This document shows, piece by piece, positions 7,473 to 15,348 of a stretch of DNA of 64,000 nt (positions are counted from its first letter, which is position 1; the number at the start of each line of letters is the position of its first letter). This stretch comes from Spirosoma agri (lineage in GTDB: Bacteria > Bacteroidota > Bacteroidia > Cytophagales > Spirosomataceae), in contig NZ_JAAGNZ010000002.1 of the NCBI RefSeq assembly GCF_010747415.1, forward strand, positions 1,550,001 through 1,614,000. Direction: 5' to 3'. A program made the translations under genes and the position numbers. The notes beneath the pieces were generated by a model that did not search any database, was not told where the DNA came from, and saw only the letters and a program-made list of their open reading frames with translations.

Positions 7473-8507
7473 ATGCAAAACACACAAGTTCGACTCATCA
7501 ACCGACCGCTCGGGCTACCCAAAGCCACTGATTTCCTGGTCGAAGCGCAACCTTTTCAATCGCTTGGTATCAACGAAATACGGGTTCAGAACCGCTACGT
7601 TTCAATTGATCCGGCCATGCGGAGTTGGATGGCGGGCGGCAAATCGTACATCAATCCGGTGCCGGTCGGTGCTGTGATGCGAGCCCTAGGAACCGGAATC
7701 GTGGTCGAATCACGCCATCCGGACTACCAGCCCGGCGACCACCTGTACACGAATCTCGGCATTCAGGAATACGCACTGCTGACCGAAGAGCATTTGACAA
7801 AGCCCGATTACGGGAACAAACCGTACCGAGTCGATCCAACCGTAGCCCCCCTGCCGACCTATCTCGGGGCTCTGGGACTGCCAGGCATGACCGCTTACTT
7901 CGGCTTGCTGCGGGTCGGGCAGATCCAGGCCGGAGAGACCGTATTAATTTCAGCCGCTGCCGGTGGGGTAGGTAGCCTGGCCGGGCAAATTGCCAAACGG
8001 CAGGGTTGTCGCGTGATCGGCATAACCAGTACGCCCGAAAAATGCCAGCTGGTAACCCGTGAATTCGGATTTGATGCCTGCCTGTCCTACAAGTCGCCCA
8101 CCTGGCGTGACGAACTGGCCGCTCTTTGCCCGGATGGTGTCCACGTTTTTTTCGACAATGTGGGCGGAGATGTGCTCAACGGTGCTTTACCGCACATGGC
8201 GCGGGGTGGCCGGGTGGTTCTTTCGGGGGCCTTATCGCAGTACAATAATATGCAGTTCATGCGCGGTCCTGCCAACTACCTGACCCTCATCTCGACCCGC
8301 GCTCGCATGGATGGGTTCGTCGGTATCGACTACTACGACGAGTTTGCCGACGCTCGTGCCGAACTCGCCCAATGGATTCGGGAGGGTACAATCCGACCTG
8401 ATGTTCATCTGGTGTCGGGGCGGGTCGATACATTCGTCACGCTGCTGGGCCAGCTTTTTGGCGGCCATAATACGGGCAAACTGGTATTAGGTATTGTCGC
8501 GGATTAA
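7473..8507 (+). CDS. NADPH-dependent MDR-family reductase
   Basis: A 344-residue zinc-independent medium-chain reductase of the leukotriene-B4 12-hydroxydehydrogenase / CurA type. Visible features are the N-terminal RPLGLPKATDF and the VSIDPAMRSWM segment, the Rossmann motif AAAGGVGSLAGQIAK (about 158-172), FFDNVGGDVLNGAL and the C-terminal GHNTGKLVL. These enzymes reduce alpha,beta-unsaturated carbonyls. It sits 15 bases behind the receptor, so it is probably cotranscribed with the peptide genes and could be a tailoring or detoxifying enzyme. A housekeeping enal reductase that merely lies next to the cluster is equally possible. Confidence 0.85.
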   Translation: MQNTQVRLINRPLGLPKATDFLVEAQPFQSLGINEIRVQNRYVSIDPAMRSWMAGGKSYINPVPVGAVMRALGTGIVVESRHPDYQPGDHLYTNLGIQEYALLTEEHLTKPDYGNKPYRVDPTVAPLPTYLGALGLPGMTAYFGLLRVGQIQAGETVLISAAAGGVGSLAGQIAKRQGCRVIGITSTPEKCQLVTREFGFDACLSYKSPTWRDELAALCPDGVHVFFDNVGGDVLNGALPHMARGGRVVLSGALSQYNNMQFMRGPANYLTLISTRARMDGFVGIDYYDEFADARAELAQWIREGTIRPDVHLVSGRVDTFVTLLGQLFGGHNTGKLVLGIVAD

Positions 8508-8522
8508 GACTAACGTATCCGA

Positions 8523-9527
8523 CTAAACGGGCTGGCACAGCTGTTCCATGACCCAATTGGTTCGTGCCGCCGACTCCCCGTGGCTTGGGCAGGAGCCTAC
8601 GCCAGTCAATTCGTCGATAATCGTCTGGATAAAGGGTTGCTGAATATTGACCGGTATGTCGAACGTCAGGCGCTGGCTCGGTTGTCCTTCGAGTTGGAGC
8701 GTAACGGAATGATCGCCAAAAAAGGGAAAGGTGATCTGCCCCTTACTGCCTACGATGGTTGTCACTTCGTTTTCACTAGCCGTATTGGCCGTAAAACACC
8801 AGGTGCCGGTGCCCAGCACGCCATTGTCGAAGACGAAATTGCCCAGTACAATGTCGTTGGCGGGGTAAGCGCCACCCTGATTTTTGGAGAATCCCTGCGC
8901 CTTACTGATTGGTCCGAATAGAAAATCGAGGATGTCCAGTTGATGACAGGCCAGATCATAGAAATAGCCCCCGCCCGCCGTTTCAGGATCGGTTCGCCAG
9001 TTGGTCAGATTGTCTGATTGCCCGACAATATCGGGACGGATCGGCTTTCGAACGCACACATCGACAAAGCGGACATCGCCAATGGTTTTGCTGTCCAACA
9101 GTTCCTTTATCTTTAGGAAATTGGGTAACGCCCGTCGGTAGTAGGCTACGAAGAGTGGCACCCGAGCGACAGCGCAGGCATCGATCATCGACAGGCATTC
9201 AGCGTGGGTCCGTGCCATTGGCTTCTCGACGTAGACGATCTTACCGGCCTTAGCCACTTTGATCGCGTATTCGGCGTGACTTTTGGGCGGTGTGGCAATG
9301 TAGATGGCATTAATTTCGGGATCGTTGAGCAGGTCGTCCGCGTTGTCAGACCAGTTGGGCACGCCATGCCGTTGCGCGAAATCGCGGGCCAGTTCGCCGG
9401 ATCGTCGCATAACGGATACCAGTTCCGAACCCGCCACGTTCTGAAAAGCAGGCCCACTTTTCACTTCACACACGTCACCAACCCCGATGATTCCCCACCG
9501 GATGGGTGTTGAAAAATTGTATGCCAT
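8523..9527 (-). CDS. Gfo/Idh/MocA family oxidoreductase
   Basis: A 334-residue NAD(P)-dependent sugar or inositol-type dehydrogenase. The Rossmann motif IRWGIIGVGDV is at the N-terminus, the hallmark EKP is in YVEKPMARTHAEC, and the C-terminal alpha/beta domain contains TAGGGYFYDLACHQLDILDF. I chose the ATG at 9527 (MAYNFSTPIRWG); a TTG 21 codons upstream would add a stretch not typical of the family. It converges on the reductase at 7473 with only 15 bases between stops. Its substrate cannot be told from sequence, and it shows no link to the RiPP loci on either side. Confidence 0.9.
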   Translation of the reverse strand: MAYNFSTPIRWGIIGVGDVCEVKSGPAFQNVAGSELVSVMRRSGELARDFAQRHGVPNWSDNADDLLNDPEINAIYIATPPKSHAEYAIKVAKAGKIVYVEKPMARTHAECLSMIDACAVARVPLFVAYYRRALPNFLKIKELLDSKTIGDVRFVDVCVRKPIRPDIVGQSDNLTNWRTDPETAGGGYFYDLACHQLDILDFLFGPISKAQGFSKNQGGAYPANDIVLGNFVFDNGVLGTGTWCFTANTASENEVTTIVGSKGQITFPFFGDHSVTLQLEGQPSQRLTFDIPVNIQQPFIQTIIDELTGVGSCPSHGESAARTNWVMEQLCQPV

Positions 9528-9568
9528 AACATTCTTGTCCGTTTGCTTACAGGAAGCGTGACACGGCT

Positions 9569-9576
9569 CAAATCTA
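9569..9576 (-). promoter_or_regulatory. Candidate -7 box for the Gfo/Idh/MocA gene
   Basis: On the minus strand TAGATTTG fits the Bacteroidota -7 consensus TAnnTTTG, 42 bases upstream of the ATG at 9527. No clear -33 TTTG at the expected spacing, so support is partial. Confidence 0.35.
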
Positions 9577-9601
9577 ACGGTTGGTAACAAACCAAGATTA
9601 C

Positions 9602-9840
9602 TCAGGCCTTAGATTTGCAGGCTAATATATGTTGAGCAGCACGCTCGTTGGTGCGGTCTTCGTGCTGATAAAAGCAAGTTCGCGCGTTAACGCTATCCGA
9701 AAAGAAGCGTTTGCCCCGGTCCAGCAAGGCCGGGTAGGTGATTGATACAACCTCGTCAACCAGTCTCTGGTCGTGCAGGCGGGATTTCAGCGCATAAAGG
9801 GTAATCGCGGCAAAGTGAAGGCGTTTCCGGACTGTTTGCC
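9602..9840 (-). pseudogene. Remnant resembling the C-terminus of a dihydrofolate reductase/RibD-like protein
   Basis: On the minus strand a frame with no start codon runs about 78 codons between an in-frame TAG near 9842 and a TGA at 9602-9604. Its middle reads SRLHDQRLVDEVV then SITYPALLDRGKRFFSD. This resembles the end of DHFR/RibD-C family proteins (LVDE, then YPxLLGxGKRLF). No upstream part of such a gene is visible, so it looks like a decayed fragment. Recognition is by eye from a short motif and is uncertain. The rest of the 432-base gap between 9527 and 9960 holds nothing I can name. Confidence 0.4.
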
Positions 9841-9959
9841 CCTACTTGAAACGAAGCTGCTCGTTGGTAGACTATTGGTACGTGCGCAAATGGGGGAGCC
9901 GCTTTTCAGCCGTATTTGCCTGAGTAGTACAGGTTATTTGTTAATCAAAATCGACTGGC

Positions 9960-9994
9960 AAAAAAAAGCTCCTCAACCGGTAAGTGAGGAGCTT
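9960..9994 (-). terminator. Intrinsic terminator of the LanB operon
   Basis: On the minus strand the stem AAGCTCCTCA / TGAGGAGCTT (9994-9966) has a 9-base loop and runs into eight consecutive Ts (A-run at 9960-9967 on the plus strand). It lies 23 bases past the stop of the acidic peptide gene and closes the reverse-strand RiPP operon. Confidence 0.9.
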
Positions 9995-10016
9995 GATACC
10001 ATCGGTTCATGGACTG

Positions 10017-10199
10017 TCATGCGGCTTGTTCATAATAGGTGGTCAGGTCCGTTTCGTCAGTGAGTGGGTCGAACACGCCAAAAATATCGTTCGCCGAAAC
10101 GATCCAGTTGTCGTCGAAATCGCCGTCGTTCTCATCGAAGAAAAGATCGTCGGACAGGGCTGCCATACTCGCTTTTTTGTTCAGGGCTATCGTCTTCAT
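10017..10199 (-). CDS. Acidic Cys-free peptide, candidate second LanB substrate (60 aa)
   Basis: A 60-residue peptide reading MKTIALNKKASMAALSDDLF at its start, then a very acidic stretch (DENDGDFDDN) and a C-terminal part with Ser/Thr in IVSANDIF, LTDETDLTTYY. The N-terminal pattern (ALNKKAS..ALSDD) resembles the SLNKKTI leaders of Bacteroidota class I lanthipeptide precursors. It has no cysteine, so a dehydratase could make dehydro residues but no lanthionine rings. I use the ATG at 10199; a TTG nine codons upstream is the alternative. It follows the LanB gene by 92 bases and is followed by a strong terminator. It could instead be an immunity or regulatory peptide. Confidence 0.65.
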   Translation of the reverse strand: MKTIALNKKASMAALSDDLFFDENDGDFDDNWIVSANDIFGVFDPLTDETDLTTYYEQAA

Positions 10200-10291
10200 G
10201 ACTATCAGGGGTTTTGGTATAGTCAAATGTCGCGGCTTTGGCCCCTGTTTTCAATAAATCCAGTGACTAAGTCATTCGCTGGGCGAATAGT

Positions 10292-13200
10292 TTAGGTGTC
10301 GGTCAACTGCCCGGCTTCGGTTCGTTGCCTTGCCCGCTGCGAGTCGTAATATTTGGCCAGGCAATGGTAAAGAACCAGTTCATAAGCCCGCTGTTTAGAG
10401 GGAAATAACCGGTTGACTGTCATATGGATCAGACTCGCGGCCAGCGACTGAATCGACGGATTACATTGACCGGGCTGGTCCAGTTCATTCAAGAAGGGTT
10501 GTTGTTGTTCGACCCAGTGCTCCATGCCGTTTGCCAACGGAAACGGGCGGCTCAGTGCCTGCTCAAGAAGCGGTTTATAGGATCGGTAGCGTTCATTCAG
10601 TTGCTGGCGAAGGGTGGCATCACCATTAAACTCGACGAAGAAACGCTCCCTTAAGCGATTGAGAAGCGTGTGGCAGTCGTTCGTGGGCATGTTCATTCCC
10701 TTCAGCAGCCGATCGACTTTGTGCGCAGCAAAGGCAAAACGCAGATTTTCGTCGAAACTGTCGCCCGTCTGGCTCATGAACTGTAGGGTACTTAGGCTGT
10801 CGTGATGGAAGAAATCTTCGCAGGTCGTCATTGTCTTTATCCCGTAACGTTCCAGTTCCCGCTGGTAGGTATCGGTCTGAATCTTATGGACGACACCACT
10901 CTGTACGTACGGCTGTAATGCCCGCTCGATGCGCCGGATCACGTAATGATAAAACTCAATGAATGGATTTCCGTGGAATCGCAGGCGCAGGTGGGGGTCT
11001 TGATCTTTGTAGCGGATGAAAAAGAATTTCTGCACGATTTTCTGATCGACCAATTCCTTGATGGCCGGATACAGGGCATCCACCAGCAAACTATCCGACG
11101 CTTTTTCGCCCGCGTAAATTTTAAGATACAGCCACTCACTCCCGACCGAAAACCGGCGCTGGGGAATATCACTGGTATCGGTGTCGATCGGCGCATACGG
11201 TAAGGCCGACGGATTCCGGAAGGGAAGAATCAGTTCATGCGTAAACGCCTGTTCGCCGGGTCCACGGACGGGGCAGCGGTCCGGCGTTTGCAAACACTCG
11301 ACCAGTCGCACCGTATTGGTCCGGCGCAGTTCATGCACCAGTAAGTGAACGGCCGCATCGATGCTGGTATCGATACGCAGCTCATTATCGCCGTGAACCA
11401 GCAGAAATTCGTGGGGTAAACCAGCTTCGTTCAGTTGGTCGCGAAGGCGGGACAGGTCATTGAGGTCGAACTGCTTGGCTGTGATCTGCCACGTGGCCCG
11501 GCTGACGACGATGTTGTTATAGCGTACTCTGGGCAGGTAAACCTGTTGAGCCAGTAGCCCCCAGTTCCAGCGTAAATCAAGGTACGCGTCCTGGTATTGA
11601 AGGTTACACAAAAACTGATAGACGGGCAAGCCCCCCTGAAAATTATGCGCATTGGACAGCCGGGGAATAACTCGTTTGTTGAGCCGTTTCGAGCGGAGAA
11701 TGAGCCGGTCGTTACGAACCGATAAATAAAGGTCCGATAGCGGAATCTGAAAGTCAGGCGCTACCGATGCCCGGCCCAAATACGGAATTTCGTAGCGGTG
11801 GAGTGTGGGACGAACCAGAATGTTGCCCGCCCTGGATTCGGGGAAATGAACAATTTCGGCCAGAATGACGTCGGGATGGCTTTCTTCGTCCTGCCGCGCA
11901 CAGGCTTTTATCCGCTCGGCCAGCACCGGGTCTGACTCACCAAACCGGCTCATCAGATTAACCGCCGACGGGCCTTTGAACCCCGATAACACAAATAGGT
12001 AATCGTCAGCATCCATCGTCTGAGCGGAAGAAGCCAACACGGTCCCGAAAGCGTAGCAGCTTGTAGGTAGCTTCAAGTGCTTATTTGACTGGTCGCCAAC
12101 GTGGCGTAGATCCGCGTCGGTCAGTACAATTTCGCCCTGTCCATAGCGAAGGGCTTCTGTGTACCGATTCAACACAAACGACTGCCAGTCGGTTAGGGAA
12201 GCAGCCTGATGAACAACGGCGCCGGGCAGGGACAAACTATCGATCATGGGGGCGCTGCCTACGCCCAATGCTGAATTGCTGCCGTAACCAATGCCCATTT
12301 CGTGATCCAGTGCCAGCGCCAGCGGAACTTCCTCTTCTTCGTAACGGGTATAAAACCGATGCTGAAAATCGTCGAGGTCGTTGCTGCGGAAGGGCTGATT
12401 CAGCACCATTAAGACATTTAGTTGCCGTTGTAGATTTTTGAGCCAGCGTTCGCTCAATTGATACTGGTCGTTCGGGAACGCGGTGTCGATCTGGACCAAA
12501 TCGTTGCCGGGTTTGGCGATTCCCTGCTCCGCCAGATAATCCGACAGGGCTGGCACTTGTAACGGTCGGGTCGCCAATAGTTGGTTTATATCGTCAATAA
12601 CCTGCTGGCTATAGCAGACCGAAGGAGATTCGTTAAGGTCAGCCAAGCGTTTCTGCATCGTTGTCAGGTACGCGTCGCCGGTAAGGGACGGTTCCAGTTC
12701 AAAAACAAGAAGTTGACTATCAATCAGTTCACTTACGTAATGGGCGGCATCGTCGGGTGTAACCTGGTAGCTGCTGTGCAGAAATGCGATGAGCTCGTCA
12801 GTCGTCACCCCTTGTTGCGCAAACACAAACAGGTCGGTCAGCAAATCGTCGGCACCAACCGCACTGATAAAATAGGTTCGGCCGGTTGTTTCCAGCTGCT
12901 GTTCGATAAATCGAAAAAAATTACCGGCTTGATAAAGCGTCGAATTGGTCGAGACTCGTAACTGCCGCCGTAGGTCGGGCTTGGCCAGCAACCAGTCTTT
13001 AACGGACTGAAGATAATCGATGTCCAGGCGAACGTGGGGAGCGATGGTTTCGGGCGATCCAGCCTGAAGCAGGGTCGTGTCGCCGATTGTACCGAGGGCA
13101 CACCCGGCAAATAAGCCATAGGGCGTACTGCGGGTGGTCATTCTGATTAAATACTTGTGTAGGGTATTGATAAGTTTTGCTTCGTCAGAGAGCGTTTCGC

Positions 13201-13402
13201 CCGCCAGCCACCGCTGTACCCGGGCTACTAATTGGGGAGAGGCTGTTTCTAAAGCCTGTTGTTGGAGCGGGGCGCTAAACCAGGTTCGAAGGATGTCGGG
13301 TAACGCATTCGGATTACTCCTGAGCAACTGGTAGAGTGAATGTAACGAGTCGACCGGAAACACCGGACGCCGAATGACAAAGAAGTCTAAAGGTTGTATC
13401 AT
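10292..13402 (-). CDS. Full-length LanB-type lantibiotic dehydratase
   Basis: A 1036-residue protein of the class I lanthipeptide dehydratase family. The N-terminal glutamylation domain covers about residues 1-740 (start MIQPLDFFVIRRPVFPVDSL; RMTTRSTPYGLFAGCALG at about 90-110). The elimination (SpaB_C) domain covers about 745-1036 (RRFSVGSEWLYLKIYAG, FFFIRYKDQDPHLRLRF). Both halves are in one chain, as in NisB and unlike split LanBs. Such enzymes glutamylate Ser/Thr from Glu-tRNA and eliminate glutamate to give dehydroalanine or dehydrobutyrine. The ATG at 13402 follows a GGAGGG sequence at a plausible distance; a TTG at 13429 is the alternative. No LanC cyclase is visible nearby. Confidence 0.92.
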   Translation of the reverse strand: MIQPLDFFVIRRPVFPVDSLHSLYQLLRSNPNALPDILRTWFSAPLQQQALETASPQLVARVQRWLAGETLSDEAKLINTLHKYLIRMTTRSTPYGLFAGCALGTIGDTTLLQAGSPETIAPHVRLDIDYLQSVKDWLLAKPDLRRQLRVSTNSTLYQAGNFFRFIEQQLETTGRTYFISAVGADDLLTDLFVFAQQGVTTDELIAFLHSSYQVTPDDAAHYVSELIDSQLLVFELEPSLTGDAYLTTMQKRLADLNESPSVCYSQQVIDDINQLLATRPLQVPALSDYLAEQGIAKPGNDLVQIDTAFPNDQYQLSERWLKNLQRQLNVLMVLNQPFRSNDLDDFQHRFYTRYEEEEVPLALALDHEMGIGYGSNSALGVGSAPMIDSLSLPGAVVHQAASLTDWQSFVLNRYTEALRYGQGEIVLTDADLRHVGDQSNKHLKLPTSCYAFGTVLASSAQTMDADDYLFVLSGFKGPSAVNLMSRFGESDPVLAERIKACARQDEESHPDVILAEIVHFPESRAGNILVRPTLHRYEIPYLGRASVAPDFQIPLSDLYLSVRNDRLILRSKRLNKRVIPRLSNAHNFQGGLPVYQFLCNLQYQDAYLDLRWNWGLLAQQVYLPRVRYNNIVVSRATWQITAKQFDLNDLSRLRDQLNEAGLPHEFLLVHGDNELRIDTSIDAAVHLLVHELRRTNTVRLVECLQTPDRCPVRGPGEQAFTHELILPFRNPSALPYAPIDTDTSDIPQRRFSVGSEWLYLKIYAGEKASDSLLVDALYPAIKELVDQKIVQKFFFIRYKDQDPHLRLRFHGNPFIEFYHYVIRRIERALQPYVQSGVVHKIQTDTYQRELERYGIKTMTTCEDFFHHDSLSTLQFMSQTGDSFDENLRFAFAAHKVDRLLKGMNMPTNDCHTLLNRLRERFFVEFNGDATLRQQLNERYRSYKPLLEQALSRPFPLANGMEHWVEQQQPFLNELDQPGQCNPSIQSLAASLIHMTVNRLFPSKQRAYELVLYHCLAKYYDSQRARQRTEAGQLTDT

Positions 13403-13498
13403 AATCAGAAGGTCGGTGTAACCCTCCAATTTATTTAATTCTTGTTTACCAGTTCAGTAAAAGCACACATTATTAATGAAAAAATAAACTAGTTGGCA

Positions 13499-13867
13499 CT
13501 AAATAGGAGTCTGGCAGTAAGTCAGTAGACATTTATTGAACTGAGCGTAGGAAAACGGCTCGGTCAAAAAAGCAAACGGCTCCGTAAACAGGTCCTGAAA
13601 TTGTTGTTTTGGAAACGGCGATGTGATCACAACGCCCTGATGATGCCGCAATTGAGTAGCCAGATCTTTCTGCACCGACTCTTCCGGAGAAGACAGGTGT
13701 AGAAAGATCAGATCGGAACTCATTGCGGGATTTGCATCCTCCGCATATAGCGTCGGGCTGGTTGGCAGTGTCGATTCCTGACACCCAGCCCGACGAATAT
13801 ACTGTTGAAGAAGCGCCTGGCTACCCCCGTCGTAATTGACCAGTGAGCAGCGAATGGAATTGTTCAT
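13499..13867 (-). CDS. Pseudo-receiver protein (degenerate CheY-like domain)
   Basis: A 122-residue protein of single-receiver length. It aligns by eye with the receiver of the LytTR regulator at 16521. DLIFLH (residues 52-57) matches DLILLD there, so the phosphoacceptor Asp57 is replaced by His57. FLTEPFSYAQF matches YLLKPVAFDRF, so the conserved Lys is replaced by Glu. The N-terminal acidic pair (DD) is also lost. It therefore cannot be phosphorylated in the usual way and may act as an adaptor or peptide-responsive regulator. Its ATG overlaps the stop of the upstream peptide gene (TAATG), which implies translational coupling. Confidence 0.65.
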   Translation of the reverse strand: MNNSIRCSLVNYDGGSQALLQQYIRRAGCQESTLPTSPTLYAEDANPAMSSDLIFLHLSSPEESVQKDLATQLRHHQGVVITSPFPKQQFQDLFTEPFAFLTEPFSYAQFNKCLLTYCQTPI

Positions 13868-14004
13868 TAGCGACCTAAATCAATGGTGAACCACTCGCAG
13901 ATGATACCGGATTTGGTTGACGATGTGCTTGCACTGACTGCATTCAGATTGACGACACGTTGTACTTTAACGGACAGGCGGTTGACTTGGGCTGGAGCTT
14001 GCAT
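13867..14004 (-). CDS. Candidate lanthipeptide precursor (45 aa, Ser/Thr-rich, one Cys)
   Basis: A 45-residue ORF too short for usual gene calling. It begins MQAPAQVNRLSVKVQRVVNL (leader-like, basic) and continues with a core-like SASTSSTKSGIIC followed by EWFTIDLGR. Six clustered Ser/Thr (plus one more Ser) precede the only Cys, so one lanthionine or methyllanthionine ring plus several dehydro residues could form. It has a good promoter 75 bases upstream and overlaps the next gene by one base (TAATG), which itself precedes the LanB gene. I infer it is a LanB substrate. No Gly-Gly cleavage site is apparent. Confidence 0.75.
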   Translation of the reverse strand: MQAPAQVNRLSVKVQRVVNLNAVSASTSSTKSGIICEWFTIDLGR

Positions 14005-14078
14005 GGGAAAAAAGAGTTAGGGTTTAAGAAACGTACGGGACTAAGTTGATTTTCGGTGTTATCTGCTGGTTGACGAAT

Positions 14079-14111
14079 CAAAGATAGTCGGCCGTAAAGG
14101 GTCGATTCAAC
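14079..14111 (-). promoter_or_regulatory. Bacteroidota-type promoter of the lanthipeptide operon
   Basis: On the minus strand GTTG (14111-14108) is followed after 21 bases by TATCTTTG (14086-14079), a perfect TAnnTTTG -7 box. This is the Bacteroidota primary-sigma arrangement. The start would fall near 14072, about 68 bases ahead of the precursor ATG at 14004. The precursor is therefore transcribed separately from the upstream kinase genes. Confidence 0.6.
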
Positions 14112-14185
14112 TAATTTAGACCTATGCTGCGCCTGGCTTCGATGAATGCGCGATTTTTATAGACGAATGAAAATGGGCACCGATA

Positions 14186-15337
14186 CTACGCTGCTGAAGC
14201 AAGCTGTATAAAGAGCGAAACCGAATAGCTTTCTTCCGATTGTTCCGTTTCGATCCGGTGCGCGTTCTTGTAAAGCAGTGCCAGCCGCTGCCGCACATTA
14301 GGCAGGTCAATACCCGCCAGTGTGCGATCGGCCACGTATCGATTGTGGGCGCTGGTCAGGCTGTTCTGCACCGTAAATACAAGCGTGTCAGCTTGGTCGA
14401 GATGCGCTTCGACCCAGACATACGCGTTCTGCTGGGTGCCACCAATGCTGTATTTAAAGGCGTTCTCAACAAATGTCAGCAGGATCATGGGCGTAATTAC
14501 CAGGCCGCTGGCGACAACCTCGTTGCTGAACAGGATTTCGACGCGCTGGCCTTGTCGGGCGTGCTCTAACTGGAGGTAATTTTCGATATAATCCAGCTCC
14601 TGTTCCAGCGCGACAACCGGTGCGTCGGCTTCGTACAGATTATAGCGCATCAGCTCCGCCAGCCGCAACACCAGATCGGCAGCCTGTTCGTTCACATCGA
14701 TCACCCGCACATAAATGCTGTTCAGGGAGTTAAACAGAAAATGCGGGTTGAGCTGCGCTTTGAGCAGGTCTAGTTCGAGCAATTTGTTCTCATTACTGAT
14801 TTGCAGATTGGCCAGTTCCGTCTGCTGGCTGTGCTGCCGTTGGGTCAGGTAATACCGAACGAGCTGAATAAACAGAAAGGGGCTTGCCAGAAAATAAGGC
14901 GTTCCCAGAACGATGGCTACCGTTTTAGGTGTGTGCAACCAGCCAACTATCCCGGCTTGGTGAACCGTGTACCACTGGTTGAGCCGAGGATAGGTCACAA
15001 TCGTCAGGACCTGTTCGGGTATACGGGCCGTTTGTTGAATAAGCGGATAAAAGCTGTACATGAGCCCAAAAATCACCGAAAACACAAAAATTGATAGACC
15101 CGAAAACCAGATCAGCCGACCGTGGAACAGGTAGCGGGGAAACAGCCAGTGGGCGTATAATTCATACGTCAGGATCGTTAGACCGGCGGTGAAAAAAGAA
15201 ATAAGCCAGAAATAAGCCTGTTCTGCGGGTTTTACGTAGATTCCGTCGGCAATGACAACCAGGCTGATCATGAACAACCAAACTAATCCGCGACGGGCTG
15301 TTCGGCGTATTATGGAAAGAAAATTGGCTGCGCTCAT
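14186..15337 (-). CDS. LytS/YehU-type sensor histidine kinase
   Basis: A 383-residue membrane kinase. The N-terminal half has about four membrane segments (residues about 15-170), then a short coiled coil (QTELANLQISNENKLLELDLLKAQ). The His_kinase phosphoacceptor box NPHFLFNSLNSIYVRVIDV follows, and a C-terminal ATPase has GIDLPNVRQRL. This architecture pairs with LytTR regulators. It begins 12 bases after the stop of a second kinase that overlaps a LytTR regulator gene. Its position right upstream of the lanthipeptide promoter suggests it senses the peptide or the stress it causes. Confidence 0.9.
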   Translation of the reverse strand: MSAANFLSIIRRTARRGLVWLFMISLVVIADGIYVKPAEQAYFWLISFFTAGLTILTYELYAHWLFPRYLFHGRLIWFSGLSIFVFSVIFGLMYSFYPLIQQTARIPEQVLTIVTYPRLNQWYTVHQAGIVGWLHTPKTVAIVLGTPYFLASPFLFIQLVRYYLTQRQHSQQTELANLQISNENKLLELDLLKAQLNPHFLFNSLNSIYVRVIDVNEQAADLVLRLAELMRYNLYEADAPVVALEQELDYIENYLQLEHARQGQRVEILFSNEVVASGLVITPMILLTFVENAFKYSIGGTQQNAYVWVEAHLDQADTLVFTVQNSLTSAHNRYVADRTLAGIDLPNVRQRLALLYKNAHRIETEQSEESYSVSLFIQLASAA

Positions 15338-15348
15338 TACTGGTTTGG

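Noticed and set aside
13403..13429. TTG start 9 codons upstream for the LanB gene
   Set aside because: The frame begins at a non-ATG codon overlapping a GGAGGG ribosome-site-like sequence; the ATG at 13402 gives the typical LanB start.
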